Shown here: positions 1 to 8,846 of the stretch, in pieces | Position numbering within the stretch: position 1 is the stretch's first letter | How the letters are laid out: every line of letters begins with the position of its first letter | Origin: Labrys sp. WJW | GTDB lineage: Bacteria; Pseudomonadota; Alphaproteobacteria; Rhizobiales; Labraceae | Assembly (NCBI RefSeq): GCF_001676615.1 | Contig: NZ_LYXZ01000008.1 | Coordinates: forward strand, 17,907-81,906 | Reading direction: 5' to 3' | Length of the DNA: 64,000 nucleotides | Position numbers and translations under genes: made by a program | The notes under the pieces: model-generated | What the model was told of the DNA's origin: nothing | The model's database searches: none | Seen by the model: the letters and a program-made list of their open reading frames with translations, nothing else

Positions 1-2
1 AC

Positions 3-2072
3 TATGAGCTTGACGAGAAGCAGCGCACCGTCAGCCTCACCGAGAAGGGCAACGAGCGCGTCGAGCAGATGCTGGCGGGCTCCGGCATGCTGCGTGACGG
101 CTCGATGTATGACGCGGCCAACGTCACCATCGTCCACCACGTCAACCAGGCCCTGCGCGCCCACAAGCTGTTCACCCGCGACAAGGACTACATCGTCCGC
201 AACAATGAAGTGGTGATCATCGACGAATTCACCGGCCGCATGATGCCGGGCCGGCGCTATTCGGAAGGCCTGCACCAGGCGCTCGAAGCCAAGGAGCGGG
301 TGCAGATCCAGCCCGAGAACCAGACGCTGGCCTCGATCACCTTCCAGAACTATTTCCGCCTCTACGGCAAGCTCGCCGGCATGACCGGCACCGCCGCCAC
401 CGAGGCGGACGAGTTCATGGACATCTACAATCTCGAAGTGATCGAGATCCCGACCAACCGGCCGGTGCAGCGCATCGACGACGACGACGAGGTCTATCGG
501 ACGGTTGACGAGAAATACAAGGCGATCGTGCGCCTGATCGAGGACTGCCGCCAGCGCGGCCAGCCGCTCCTGGTCGGCACCACCTCGATCGAAAAATCCG
601 AGACGCTGGCCGCCTATCTCGCCAATCAGGGCTACAAGCAGCGCGACTTCTCCGACCCGAACGCTTTCGCCTCGCTCTATGACGGCGACCAGGGCACGGC
701 CGAGGAGAAGGTTTTCGCCGTGCTGAACGCCCGCTACCACGAGCAGGAAGCCTTCATCGTCAGCCAGGCCGGGGTACCCGGCGCCATCACCATCGCCACC
801 AACATGGCCGGCCGCGGCACCGACATCCAGCTCGGCGGCAATGCCGACATGCGCATCAAGGTCGAGCTCGCCGACCTGGCTGAAGGGGACGAGCGCCAGG
901 CGGCTGAGACCCGCATCAAGGATCAGGTCGCCACGCTGAAGGAAAAGGCGCTCGCCGCCGGCGGCCTCTACATCATCGGCACCGAGCGCCATGAGAGCCG
1001 GCGTATCGACAACCAGTTGCGCGGCCGCTCCGGCCGCCAGGGCGATCCCGGCCATTCGCGCTTCTTCCTGTCGCTGCAGGACGATCTGATGCGCATCTTC
1101 GGCTCGGAGCGCATGGACGGCATGCTGCAGAAGCTCGGCCTCAAGGAGGACGAGGCGATCGTGCATCCCTGGATCAACCGCGCGCTCGAAAAGGCGCAGC
1201 AGAAGGTCGAGGCGCGCAATTTCGACATCCGCAAGAACATCCTGAAATACGACAATGTGCTGAATGACCAGCGCAAGGAGATCTTCGAGCATCGCCGCGA
1301 GCTGATGGCGCAGGATTCCGTCGGCGAGACCATCACCGATTTCCGCCATCTCGTCATCGACGACACGGTGCGCGCCCATGTGCCCGAGAATGCCTATCCT
1401 GAGCAGTGGGATACGGAAGGCCTGCACAAGTCGGTGAACGACGTGCTCAGCCTCGACCTGCCGATCACCGACTGGGCCAAGGAAGAGGGCATCGCCGACG
1501 AGGAGTTGACCCACCGCATCACCGAGGCAGCCGACAAGCACGCCGCCGAGCGGGCAGCCGGCTTCGGCGACGAGGTGACGCGCCAGGTCGAGAAGGCCGT
1601 CCTCCTGCAGACACTCGACAATCTGTGGCGCGACCACATCGTCACGCTCGACCATCTGCGCCAGGTCATCGGCTTCCGCGCCATGGCCCAACGCGATCCG
1701 CTGATCGAGTACAAGTCGGAAGGCTACCAGCTCTTCTCCGACCTGATGAACCGCTGGCGCGAGGACGTCACCCGCACCATGTTCCGCCTGCAGGTGATGC
1801 AGCAGCCGGAAGAACCCTCTCTGCCGCAGATGTTCGGCCAGCATATCGATCCGCTCACCGGCGAGGATGAGTTCGCCCAGATGGGCTCCGGCTTCCCGCC
1901 GGCCCAGTTGAGCTCGCCCTTCCCCGCGGCCGACAGCCCGACCCAGCGCATCGTCGCGCCGGAAGACCGCAACCCCGACGATCCTTCGACCTGGGGCCGT
2001 GTCGGCCGCAATGAGGTCTGCCCCTGCGGCTCGGGCAAGAAGTACAAGCACTGCCACGGGCAGCTGGCATAG
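3..2072 (+). CDS. secA: Protein translocase subunit SecA, 5'-truncated by the window edge
   Basis: This is the C-terminal 689 residues or so of SecA, the ATPase motor that drives unfolded preproteins through SecYEG at the inner membrane. The reading frame is open from base 3, so the first ATG at 69 is internal. Recognisable parts are the post-preprotein-crosslinking motor region ([20 protein letters not shown]), the [11 protein letters not shown] segment, helicase domain II ([11 protein letters not shown], then [20 protein letters not shown]) and the helical wing/scaffold. The protein ends in the SEC-C zinc motif [14 protein letters not shown], which binds SecB and ribosomes, so the 3' end is complete. 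The C-terminal linker before the zinc motif is long and acidic/proline-rich, as usual in alphaproteobacteria. The gene converges on the minus-strand tfuA-like gene. Confidence 0.98.
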   Translation, partial: YELDEKQRTVSLTEKGNERVEQMLAGSGMLRDGSMYDAANVTIVHHVNQALRAHKLFTRDKDYIVRNNEVVIIDEFTGRMMPGRRYSEGLHQALEAKERVQIQPENQTLASITFQNYFRLYGKLAGMTGTAATEADEFMDIYNLEVIEIPTNRPVQRIDDDDEVYRTVDEKYKAIVRLIEDCRQRGQPLLVGTTSIEKSETLAAYLANQGYKQRDFSDPNAFASLYDGDQGTAEEKVFAVLNARYHEQEAFIVSQAGVPGAITIATNMAGRGTDIQLGGNADMRIKVELADLAEGDERQAAETRIKDQVATLKEKALAAGGLYIIGTERHESRRIDNQLRGRSGRQGDPGHSRFFLSLQDDLMRIFGSERMDGMLQKLGLKEDEAIVHPWINRALEKAQQKVEARNFDIRKNILKYDNVLNDQRKEIFEHRRELMAQDSVGETITDFRHLVIDDTVRAHVPENAYPEQWDTEGLHKSVNDVLSLDLPITDWAKEEGIADEELTHRITEAADKHAAERAAGFGDEVTRQVEKAVLLQTLDNLWRDHIVTLDHLRQVIGFRAMAQRDPLIEYKSEGYQLFSDLMNRWREDVTRTMFRLQVMQQPEEPSLPQMFGQHIDPLTGEDEFAQMGSGFPPAQLSSPFPAADSPTQRIVAPEDRNPDDPSTWGRVGRNEVCPCGSGKKYKHCHGQLA

Positions 2073-2109
2073 GCGGGATTTAGCCTCTCATCCCGCTACC
2101 GCCACCCTA

Positions 2110-2130
2110 GGCACTTCCTCAGGAAGTGCC
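2110..2130. terminator. Perfect 21-bp palindrome after secA, possible terminator
   Basis: Ten-base arms (GGCACTTCCT / AGGAAGTGCC) meet around a single central base about 38 bp after the secA stop. There is no T-run on either side, so if it ends transcription it is not a classical Rho-independent terminator. Confidence 0.35.
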
Positions 2131-2164
2131 AGATCCCTCAAGGGAAGAAGGCCGATCAAGCACC

Positions 2165-2248
2165 GTCATTGCGAGCGTAGCGAAGCAATCCAGGACTCGT
2201 AGCCGCGGTGGCATGGTTCCTCGATTGCTTCGCTACGCTCGCAATGAC
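2165..2248. repeat. Dispersed palindromic repeat, GTCATTGCGAGC family, copy 1
   Basis: Two 26-base arms are perfectly complementary: GTCATTGCGAGCG... at 2165-2190 and its reverse complement at 2223-2248, around a 32-base centre. The same arms recur at 40865-40952 and 63240-63321. This copy lies between the convergent secA and tfuA-like genes, where its transcript would fold into a long hairpin from either strand and could act as a bidirectional terminator. Confidence 0.9.
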
Positions 2249-2277
2249 GCGTGAGTCAAACATCTCGACCGCTGGTA

Positions 2278-3015
2278 TCAAACCTCGTTCGCCTCCGCCT
2301 CCAGCCTTTCCTCCACCCGCTGTCGCAGCACGGCGAAGAAGCCCGATTGCGACAGAGTGAAATTCGGCCTGGCGAACGGCTTGCCGGCATCGGCCCGCAT
2401 GCGGGCGAGCAGCGCCAGGGCGTCTGCCTGCTTCTGGCTGACGGCGTGACGCTCCAGCACCGCTTCCACCGGGACGGCATCGGCAAGCCCGGACAGGGCC
2501 ACGACGTCCGGCCAGGTGCGTTCCTTGAAATGCATGCGCCGTGCTGCCGCCAGCAAGGCCTCGCAGTTCGCGGCCGGCAGCGCTCCGGCCTCGGCGACGG
2601 CCTCCAGCGTTGCCTCGACATCCACCAGGGCCAGACTGAGCGGCGCATAGCCGAACTCGGCCGGCGCATGCGCCACGCCGACATCGGCATCCGCCACCCG
2701 GCGCCCGCTCGCATAGTCCTCGAAGATCCGACCGACACCGATCATGCCGAAGGCGGCGCATTCGGCGCCGCGCAGCGCTCCCATCGAGGCGGCCCCATAG
2801 ACCGGAATGCCTTCGCTAAGCGCGTAGAGGATCTCCTTGTGCCAGACCGAGGGGGCGTGATCGAAGACGCCGTCGATCAGGCCGATGGCTTCGGCCCCCG
2901 TCATCGCCGCCGCCAGCACATCGCCGCACCCCGCGGGCGGGCGCACCGCAAAACCCTGGAGCAAAGTCGGGTCGATGCCGTGAAGGCTGGGACCGGTGAA
3001 AAGGATAGTGGTCAT
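2278..3015 (-). CDS. TfuA-like protein, YcaO partner
   Basis: This 245-aa protein matches the TfuA family, named from trifolitoxin biosynthesis. It opens with ILFTGPSLHG and carries the family core ASMGALRGAECAAFGMIG (about residues 77-94), followed by FEDYASGRRVADAD and FGYAPLSLALVDVE. TfuA proteins pair with YcaO enzymes in installing backbone thioamides (thioviridamide-type RiPPs, thioglycine of methyl-CoM reductase), where they are thought to help deliver sulfur. Its ATG overlaps the end of YcaO-1 by four bases (ATGA), which indicates translational coupling. It is the last gene of its cassette, and no second tfuA is seen next to YcaO-2. The family assignment is firm; the reaction here is inferred from the partner. 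Confidence 0.9.
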   Translation of the reverse strand: MTTILFTGPSLHGIDPTLLQGFAVRPPAGCGDVLAAAMTGAEAIGLIDGVFDHAPSVWHKEILYALSEGIPVYGAASMGALRGAECAAFGMIGVGRIFEDYASGRRVADADVGVAHAPAEFGYAPLSLALVDVEATLEAVAEAGALPAANCEALLAAARRMHFKERTWPDVVALSGLADAVPVEAVLERHAVSQKQADALALLARMRADAGKPFARPNFTLSQSGFFAVLRQRVEERLEAEANEV

Positions 3016-4283
3016 GGGCAGGTTTCTCTGGCGGCTCCGGCCGGTCCACCAACCGTCGTCTGTCTGGGAATGAGGTCATTGACACCGACGGAGGCGACGT
3101 CGCCTTCCATATAGGCGCCCAGCCCCGGTGTCAGGATCCTTACCACATGGGCAAGGGGTGAGGGAGAGGCGAGGTCGAACAGGAAGACATCCTCGCAGCC
3201 GGCATTGGCCAGCGCCTGCAGCGTCACACTCAGGCGCTCGGCGTCCGAAAGACTGCTTCGGCTGGGATAGCGCTCGGCCAGGAATGACAGCGTCACCGCC
3301 TCTTCCCTTGGCAAGGGCACGATGCTGCTCGCGACGCAATATTGGGAAGGGTCCATGTCGTCCCGAGCGCCGGCTATATTGGTCAGGCGCGACTGCACCG
3401 CTTCCAGCAGCGCAGCCAGCATGGCCTCCCCTGCATCGAGGCGGCAGGCATAGCCCCCGGATAGTCGCTCCCCGGCTCCTTGCTCGTCCAAGACGGGCCG
3501 GCTTATCACAGCCCCGACAACGGGAAGGTCCGTCTTGCCCCTGACATGGTAGAAATGGGGAACCAGGCCTGCGGCGGACACCTTGCCGACGGCTTCGTCG
3601 AGCCCGGCATGCAAGCCCGGCTGCCACAGCAATTGCCGTGCGAAAGCGCTGGAAAGCCCGAAGAGCTCCACCGGCAGGGTGGCATCCCGTTCAATGGCTT
3701 CGAACAAGGCCCGGGTGGCGGCGAACTCGAATGTCCGCCCGGCGGCAAGGCCGGTGGACGCCACGGTAAAGGCCCTGTAGTCCCAGGGGAATCCCACGCG
3801 CGTATCGAGCCCGATCAGTTCATAGGGCGCATAGACCTCCGCACCGGACCGCTGATGGATGCCGCGGACCCAGGCGCGCTGGCGCAGGGGATCGAAGAGA
3901 GCGTATTTGCAGCGCGACAATCTCTCGAGAGGCACGAGCCTGCGTCCGCGAGCTGCCATCTCCGTCGTCGTCGCGAATTCGCAGACCAGTTCTTTCGTCT
4001 GCTCGGCAACCGCTCCCTCGATCGATTCCATGATGGCGCCGATCCGCGCCTGCTCATGCGTCAGGCCCTTGCCCTGGCTGACCGACAAGGCCCGGGAATT
4101 GGGCCGCGTCGCAAACCAGACGGGAATGCCGATGATATCAAGCCCAGTGATGTCACCGCAGCGTGTGATGCGGAACGGCGCCAATGACTGCGGAGAAAAC
4201 GGCGAATCGCAATCCGCCGCCTTCCCTGGATCCGCCGGGAGCAACTCCCCTCTTTCGAGAGGATGGTGCAGTTGATCAGGCAT
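3012..4283 (-). CDS. YcaO-domain protein 1 (ATP-dependent backbone modification enzyme)
   Basis: This is a 423-aa YcaO protein. YcaO enzymes use ATP to activate peptide amide bonds, giving azolines, thioamides or amidines. The three glutamate-rich ATP-binding stretches are visible: QGKGLTHEQARIGAIMESIEGAVAEQ begins near residue 70, EFAATRALFEAIERD lies near 187, and LLEAVQSRLTNIAGARDD near 287. The C-terminus lacks the PxPxP ending of azoline-forming cyclodehydratases, and no fused E1-like/RRE domain is present, which together with the adjacent TfuA points toward thioamidation. The start ATG shares one base with the stop of the upstream repeat-protein gene (TAATG) and the end overlaps tfuA by four bases. 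It is clearly paralogous to YcaO-2 at 7638-8831, for example in GIPVWFATRPN and RGRRLVPLE. Confidence 0.92.
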   Translation of the reverse strand: MPDQLHHPLERGELLPADPGKAADCDSPFSPQSLAPFRITRCGDITGLDIIGIPVWFATRPNSRALSVSQGKGLTHEQARIGAIMESIEGAVAEQTKELVCEFATTTEMAARGRRLVPLERLSRCKYALFDPLRQRAWVRGIHQRSGAEVYAPYELIGLDTRVGFPWDYRAFTVASTGLAAGRTFEFAATRALFEAIERDATLPVELFGLSSAFARQLLWQPGLHAGLDEAVGKVSAAGLVPHFYHVRGKTDLPVVGAVISRPVLDEQGAGERLSGGYACRLDAGEAMLAALLEAVQSRLTNIAGARDDMDPSQYCVASSIVPLPREEAVTLSFLAERYPSRSSLSDAERLSVTLQALANAGCEDVFLFDLASPSPLAHVVRILTPGLGAYMEGDVASVGVNDLIPRQTTVGGPAGAARETCP

Positions 4284-4936
4284 TATTTGCCGGCATCATC
4301 CGACAGGACCGCATTTTGCAGCGTATCGCCGTCCGAACCGATCAGCTGCCGCAGCGCGGCCTCGACCGGAGAATAGATGCCCGCATTCGATTGAATGGTC
4401 GTCTGGATGCCGGCATGGGGTTGGATACCGGCCTGGTTGGTAATCCCAGCCTGATTGGTGATGCCGGCTTGATTGGTGATACCGGCCTGGGATTGAACGC
4501 CAGCCTGGGACTGTACGCCGGCTTGGGACTGTACGCCGGCTTGGGACTGCACCCCTGCCTGGGACTGCACGCCAGCTTGACTTTGGACGCCGGCCTGGCT
4601 CTGGATCCCCGCATGCAACTGGCCGTTGGCATCCGTGAAAATATCGGTTCCGAATGCAAAATCGACCTCGGACAGCCGCACGCCGGCAGCCACGAGCGCT
4701 TCGATACCCTGGGCACTGCTGGGGTCTATGCCGCTTCCCGATGCGGTCGGCGCACGGCAGTCCGCCATCAGCCGCCACAGGGCCGCAACGACTTTCGCGT
4801 AGCCGTCACTCGAGGTTGCCTGGCTGTATTTCACGATCTCATCGTGACTGATTTCGACAACGCGCAACGGACTCATCTTGATGAGTACAACCCCGGCGCC
4901 CCGGTTTCCGATGACGAACATCCGCTCGGTGGACAT
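4283..4936 (-). CDS. Hexapeptide-repeat protein, candidate YcaO/TfuA substrate 1
   Basis: This 217-aa protein belongs to no family I recognise. Residues 1-100 or so form a domain (VIGNRGAGVVLIKMSP near the start, FAFGTDIF near 98) shared with the 150-aa protein at 9626-10078. Twelve contiguous hexapeptides follow: HAGIQS, six QAGVQS, three QAGITN, QAGIQP and HAGIQT, with a thirteenth, offset NAGIYS. The C-terminal 26 residues (GDTLQNAVLSDDAGK) again match the paralogue. The chosen ATG has AGGAGGGG just upstream and aligns with the paralogue; an ATG 45 bases further upstream is less likely. The one-base overlap with YcaO-1 suggests it is the modified substrate, a repeat-core RiPP precursor. 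Alternatively, the six-residue V/I periodicity could form a left-handed beta helix. Function is inference. Confidence 0.85.
   Translation of the reverse strand: MSTERMFVIGNRGAGVVLIKMSPLRVVEISHDEIVKYSQATSSDGYAKVVAALWRLMADCRAPTASGSGIDPSSAQGIEALVAAGVRLSEVDFAFGTDIFTDANGQLHAGIQSQAGVQSQAGVQSQAGVQSQAGVQSQAGVQSQAGVQSQAGITNQAGITNQAGITNQAGIQPHAGIQTTIQSNAGIYSPVEAALRQLIGSDGDTLQNAVLSDDAGK
4400..4615 (-). repeat. Tandem 18-bp coding repeats, twelve units
   Basis: Twelve in-frame 18-bp units encode the hexapeptides of the repeat protein. Most units differ at synonymous positions. Two neighbouring units (both encoding QAGVQS, reading ggactgtacgccggcttg on the plus strand) are identical, which suggests recent expansion by slippage or unequal exchange while the peptide sequence is held constant. 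Confidence 0.97.
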
Positions 4937-5053
4937 ATCCCCTCCTGCTCCTTTCAAAAAGACAGCAACCCTCGAATGCACGCCAGCTTATGGAATTTTA
5001 TTTCGCACAAATCGATAATTGCTATCCAACGCCACCCCAATACACGAGTGAAA

Positions 5054-5078
5054 GACTTTAATCTCTATATTTAAAGTC
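5054..5078. promoter_or_regulatory. Inverted repeat between regulator A and the repeat-protein gene
   Basis: Eight-base arms GACTTTAA (5054-5061) and TTAAAGTC (5071-5078) flank a 9-base AT centre, inside an AT-rich spacer of 171 bp. On the minus strand a TTGACT hexamer overlaps the arm (5080-5075). It could be an operator or promoter part for the repeat-protein operon, or a weak hairpin ending the regulator A message. The choice cannot be made from sequence. Confidence 0.4.
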
Positions 5079-5107
5079 AAATTCGATAATTTTTGGAGAT
5101 GACAAAC

Positions 5108-7075
5108 TCAATCCAAGCCGGCTATTCTTAATCCTTCCGCACATAGATTGATGTCTTCGCTGCGCCGATCCGGTGCGAGACGAGCCATCTCGAGCGCCGT
5201 TGCGCCGGGATACATTTCAGCGAGCTTCCTGCCATATTGGCGCGCCACGTCCACATTGCCCATGAGGCCGTGGCACATGGCCAGGACGCGCAGCACCGCA
5301 TCTTCGCTGCTCATGTTCTTGCAAAGCTCAATTCCCGTGGCGAAATCCCTGCGCCGGATCGCGATGGTGCAACCGAACCACCAGTAATAGTCCGGCGGGA
5401 ACGGATTGAGCTCCAGCGCCCGCTGGAAGCGCTCCCAACCGGTGTCGGCGAAGCCGAGATGCGACAGGGCATCGGCATGGTGGGACAAGAGGTCAGCCGA
5501 ATGCGGATTCAGCGCCTCTGCGACCAGGAATTTCTCGGCCGCATAGTCGAAATCACGCTGATAAAGCGCGACGACCGCCGCCATCCAGTGGCCCTCGCCG
5601 ATGCCGCCATCGATGGCGAGCGCCGTTTCGGCCTCGTGACGGGCCTGGTGCAGGAGATAGGGATCATTCCCCCCGAGCATCAGCCATTCGAGCTGCAGGG
5701 TCTGGGCGATGCGGGCATGGGCCGGCGCAAAGTACCGGTCTTCGCCAATGGCCTGCTTGAACTCCGCCCGGGCCCGGCGCAGTTTCGGCAGGTCGCAATT
5801 CTTCAGGCGGGTCTGGCCTTCCAGATAATGCCGGTAGGCGTTCGGCTTCGGGTCGGCCCGCATCCGGTCGAGCTGGTCGCGCTCGATCTCGCTCGCGAGC
5901 GTCGACGAGATCTGCCGGGTAATGCGCCTGAAGGTGGAAGGCAGTTTGTCCAGGCCGATCGGATATTCCGCCGCCCAGATGATCTCGGCGCCGGGCTGCC
6001 GCGTCAGTCTCAGAGCCATATGCTCGCCATCGGGAAGCATGAAGCCTGAAATGAGATAGCCGCTTCTCAGCGCGGCCAGCCGCTCTGCGTCCGGCGAATC
6101 CGCGACCTCGAAGCTGCTATGGGGTGCAATCACCGCGAAGGTTCGATGGCGCGACAGGTCATTGGCCACGTCCTCGATGAGAGCACGATGCAGATAATGG
6201 AGATTGTCGCCCGCCAACGCCTTGGGAGGGAACAAGGCAACCCTCGGCAGGCCGACCAGGCTGCGCGTTGCCGAGACTTCCCGGTCGGCGTCGCCCTGCA
6301 TCTCGCTGGACCGGTCCGACACCACATGCAGCCGCGCTCTCGGCGCGTTCGCCAGGATGCGCCGCATCGCCGCCATCGTCTCGGGACGCGGCTCGCTGTC
6401 CAATTCCTGCTTCAGAACGGAAACGAGCGTGGCATAGGTGCGGTTCACCGCATCGAAATTGCCGTTTCGCCCATAGGCCTCGAGCAAAGCTCGATAGCTT
6501 TCCTCGCGCTCCGGCTCCAGGGCCAGCATGCGTTCGCCGATGATATCGATCTCACGCTCGGGCGCACGCCCAAAGCGGGTCATTTCCAACAGCACATCGG
6601 CGGCCAAGCCGAGCACGAGGCGGCGGAAGCGTTCGCGCTCACCGCGGAACCATTGCGCCAGTTCGCCGCCGCCGGTGTCGACGGTGTCGAGGAGATCGCC
6701 TCGCGCCAGCAGCACCGCCTCCACCCGCTCGGCGAGCACCGCCGATTTCTGCAGGGCAAGGATGCACGCCAGATCGGAGCGATGCGCACTGGAGCCAGCC
6801 ATCAGATGGGAGCCGCTGGTCTCGATCAGGGGCTCCTCATAAGGCCAGCACCTGTGAATGCGCACCAGCAGCTGACGCAGATTGGTCAGCGCCTTCTCCT
6901 CGGGCGCATCATCCCAGAGCAAGGCCGCCACCGCTTGACGGCTCATCCGGCCGCTGCCGGCGAGCAGCAGCATGGCGATGAGAATGTAACCCTTGGCCGG
7001 AAATACCCCCTCGGTCGGCTTGGCCATGTGAGGCACGCCGACCAGATGAACGATCATGTCCCGCTCAGCATTCAT
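5108..7075 (-). CDS. SARP-type transcriptional regulator A (wHTH-BTAD, TolB-like, TPR)
   Basis: This 655-aa cytoplasmic regulator has three parts. Residues 1-260 resemble the winged helix plus bacterial transcriptional activation domain of SARP/AfsR proteins: SRQAVAALLWDDAPEEKALTNLRQLL in the DNA-binding part, then LALEPEREESYRALLEAYGRNG and LDSEPRPETMAAMRRIL typical of BTAD. Residues from about 280 to 420 resemble the TolB/FlgO-like domain found between DNA-binding and TPR parts in other one-component regulators (VALFPPKAL, IEDVANDLSRHRTFAVIAPHSSF, AAEYPI). The rest is TPR-like (NPHSADLLSHHADALSHLG, RALELNPFPPDYYWW). It sits directly upstream of the repeat-protein/YcaO-1/TfuA genes and probably activates them. 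Regulators B and C have the same length and architecture. Confidence 0.9.
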   Translation of the reverse strand: MNAERDMIVHLVGVPHMAKPTEGVFPAKGYILIAMLLLAGSGRMSRQAVAALLWDDAPEEKALTNLRQLLVRIHRCWPYEEPLIETSGSHLMAGSSAHRSDLACILALQKSAVLAERVEAVLLARGDLLDTVDTGGGELAQWFRGERERFRRLVLGLAADVLLEMTRFGRAPEREIDIIGERMLALEPEREESYRALLEAYGRNGNFDAVNRTYATLVSVLKQELDSEPRPETMAAMRRILANAPRARLHVVSDRSSEMQGDADREVSATRSLVGLPRVALFPPKALAGDNLHYLHRALIEDVANDLSRHRTFAVIAPHSSFEVADSPDAERLAALRSGYLISGFMLPDGEHMALRLTRQPGAEIIWAAEYPIGLDKLPSTFRRITRQISSTLASEIERDQLDRMRADPKPNAYRHYLEGQTRLKNCDLPKLRRARAEFKQAIGEDRYFAPAHARIAQTLQLEWLMLGGNDPYLLHQARHEAETALAIDGGIGEGHWMAAVVALYQRDFDYAAEKFLVAEALNPHSADLLSHHADALSHLGFADTGWERFQRALELNPFPPDYYWWFGCTIAIRRRDFATGIELCKNMSSEDAVLRVLAMCHGLMGNVDVARQYGRKLAEMYPGATALEMARLAPDRRSEDINLCAEGLRIAGLD

Positions 7076-7637
7076 TCGTCGATCCCAGCTCCCTTCGCAT
7101 GGTTGACGGACGAAAACCGCGCCCGCTCCCCCATAAGGCCTGGCACTATCGATCCGAACAACGCCGGCTCGCGCTCGTGGGAAACTCGCGCGAGCACCGC
7201 CAAGTTCGTGAACCGTGGCGACACTGTGTTACAAAATCTATTCAAGTCAATGAATTGACCGGGAATCCTCGCCTCAAGTCACACCGGCGTCACACCAGCC
7301 ATCAAATCATGAAAGTATAAAATAAGCATTTTTTTCAAAAATCCTTAGGTAATCTGTAATTTTATTGAAACTCACCCCCGCAAAATCGAAACAATTACCA
7401 TTGACAGATAAATAATACAAAAAATAAACATAAACAAATAATATTAATACATAAAATTTACACGGAAAAGATAAATCTGCGTTGAGGTTCTCCGAAAATA
7501 TACTGCCAATCTCCCAGAGAATAGCGGGGATTCTCGGTTTTTGGATCTCCCTCGCCCCCATGAGCGGGACTCCCGGAAAGACGCGCTTTCCCTGCTTCTA
7601 CATTGCTACTTCCGTCATTGCGCTCCGGCCGGCACGG
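7076..7637. other. AT-rich intergenic region upstream of regulator A
   Basis: This is a 562-bp gap between the end of YcaO-2 and the start of regulator A. It holds the promoter region of regulator A (direct repeats at 7278-7295 and TTGACT at 7250-7245) and an extremely AT-rich block at about 7300-7500, far below the base composition of neighbouring genes. A minus-strand frame of 84 codons (7307-7561) with one hydrophobic stretch crosses the block, but I do not consider it supported. No terminator hairpin with a T-run is seen after YcaO-2. Confidence 0.7.
7245..7295 (-). promoter_or_regulatory. Candidate SARP-type operator/promoter of regulator A
   Basis: On the minus strand, two perfect GTGTGAC heptamers (7295-7289 and 7284-7278) are spaced with an 11-bp period, followed after exactly 27 bp by TTGACT (7250-7245). 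SARP proteins typically bind heptamer direct repeats with 11-bp phasing next to the promoter. The same arrangement with the same 27-bp gap precedes regulator B. I could not assign a convincing -10 hexamer, so TTGACT may be a -35 or part of an operator. Confidence 0.5.
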
Positions 7638-8831
7638 TCACACCACCGTTCCGACCAGGTCCTCCAGGCCGATATCGGAGACGCCGTCCTCCACGAAAGT
7701 CTTGAGGCCCGGCACCAGGGCGCGCACCACATGCACGCCCTCGACCGGCCCTGGAAGATCGAAAAGAAAGATCTCCGCATGGCCGGCCTCCGCGAGCTTG
7801 CCTGCGACGATGTCGAGCTGTGCGGCATGCGTCCGCTCTTCCGCCCGCAGTAGAGGCGGCTGGCGATGACGCTCGGCGAACTCGGCCAGACCGGGCGCCC
7901 CCGGATCCGGAGCGGGCAGAGTGTCGCCCCGCGTTTCGTAGAAATCCGGCTCGAGATCGTCGCGGGCCCCGCCAATATGGGTGAGCCGCGATTGCACCGC
8001 CTCCAGCAAGGCCGCCAGCGCAGCGGCTCCGGCATCGAGCCGGCAGGCCTCGCCCCCGGAAAAGCGCTCGCCGCCGCCCGCCTCGCCAACCACCGGCCGC
8101 ACGATCGCGGCGCTGACCACCGGCAGGCCGAGGCGATTGGTCTTGTCGAAGAAGCGCGGCTCCAGCCCGGCGGCGCACACCTTGGCGACGGCCTCGTCCA
8201 GTCCCGCATGCACGCCGGCCTGCCAGCGCATTTGGCGCGACGTCGCCTCGAGATGGCCGAACGCATCGGAGAAGGTGGTCGCATCATGCTCCACCAGTTC
8301 CAGCAGAGCGGCCAGGGCGGCAAATTCGAAACTCGGCCCGGCGGCAAGCCCCGCCGAGCTGATATGGAAGGCATCCCGATCCCAGGGAAACTCCTCGCGC
8401 ATGTCGAGCCCGATGAGTTCATAGGGTGCGAAGACCGGCTCCCCGCTGCCATGGGCAATGCCGCGCACCCAGGCGCGTGGGGTCTCCTCGTCATAGGCTT
8501 CGGCCCGGAAACGCACGAGTTCTTCCAGCGGAACCAGGCGCCGGCCGCGGGTCAGCATCTCCTCCGCCGTGCCGAATTCGGCGATCAAAGCCTTGGTCTG
8601 CTCGGCGACGGCGCCTTCCACCGCCTCCATGATGGCGGATATGCGCGCCTGCTCATGCGTCAATCCCTTGCCCTGGCTCACGGCGATGGAACGGGCATTG
8701 GGCCGGGTCGCAAACCAGACGGGAATGCCGACAATGTCGAGCTCTGTCAGGTCGCCCACCCGCGTGATGCCAAAGGGCACGAGAGGCGGATGATGGAAAG
8801 CAGATGCTGGCTTCATGGTTGGGGCGGTCAT
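7638..8831 (-). CDS. YcaO-domain protein 2
   Basis: This 397-aa paralogue of YcaO-1 has the same ATP-binding stretches: QGKGLTHEQARISAIMEAVE near residue 55, FEFAALAALLELVEHD near 165, and LLEAVQSRLTHIGGARDD near 265. It lacks a PxPxP tail (it ends LEDLVGTVV) and any fused partner domain. It starts 15 bases after the stop of the PaiB-like gene; the ATG at 8831 is preferred, though TTG at 8834 or ATG at 8816 are possible because no strong ribosome binding site is seen. No tfuA gene follows, so it either works without TfuA or shares the one at 2278-3015. Expected role: ATP-dependent modification of the small protein encoded two genes upstream. Confidence 0.9.
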   Translation of the reverse strand: MTAPTMKPASAFHHPPLVPFGITRVGDLTELDIVGIPVWFATRPNARSIAVSQGKGLTHEQARISAIMEAVEGAVAEQTKALIAEFGTAEEMLTRGRRLVPLEELVRFRAEAYDEETPRAWVRGIAHGSGEPVFAPYELIGLDMREEFPWDRDAFHISSAGLAAGPSFEFAALAALLELVEHDATTFSDAFGHLEATSRQMRWQAGVHAGLDEAVAKVCAAGLEPRFFDKTNRLGLPVVSAAIVRPVVGEAGGGERFSGGEACRLDAGAAALAALLEAVQSRLTHIGGARDDLEPDFYETRGDTLPAPDPGAPGLAEFAERHRQPPLLRAEERTHAAQLDIVAGKLAEAGHAEIFLFDLPGPVEGVHVVRALVPGLKTFVEDGVSDIGLEDLVGTVV

Positions 8832-8846
8832 CAATCGATGAGCCGG

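Noticed and set aside
69..2072. Taking the ATG at 69 as the secA start
   Set aside because: The frame is open to the left edge and the residues before the ATG ([16 protein letters not shown]) continue SecA, so the gene is truncated by the window.
4400..4615. CRISPR-like or satellite interpretation of the 18-bp repeats
   Set aside because: The units are contiguous without spacers, remain in frame within a coding sequence, and vary mainly at synonymous positions.
7307..7561. Minus-strand frame of 84 codons with a hydrophobic stretch, downstream of YcaO-2
   Set aside because: It lies in an AT-rich spacer where chance frames of this kind are expected, has no recognisable homology and its composition is unlike the neighbouring genes. 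A GGGAG precedes its ATG, so it is not excluded, but it is not supported.
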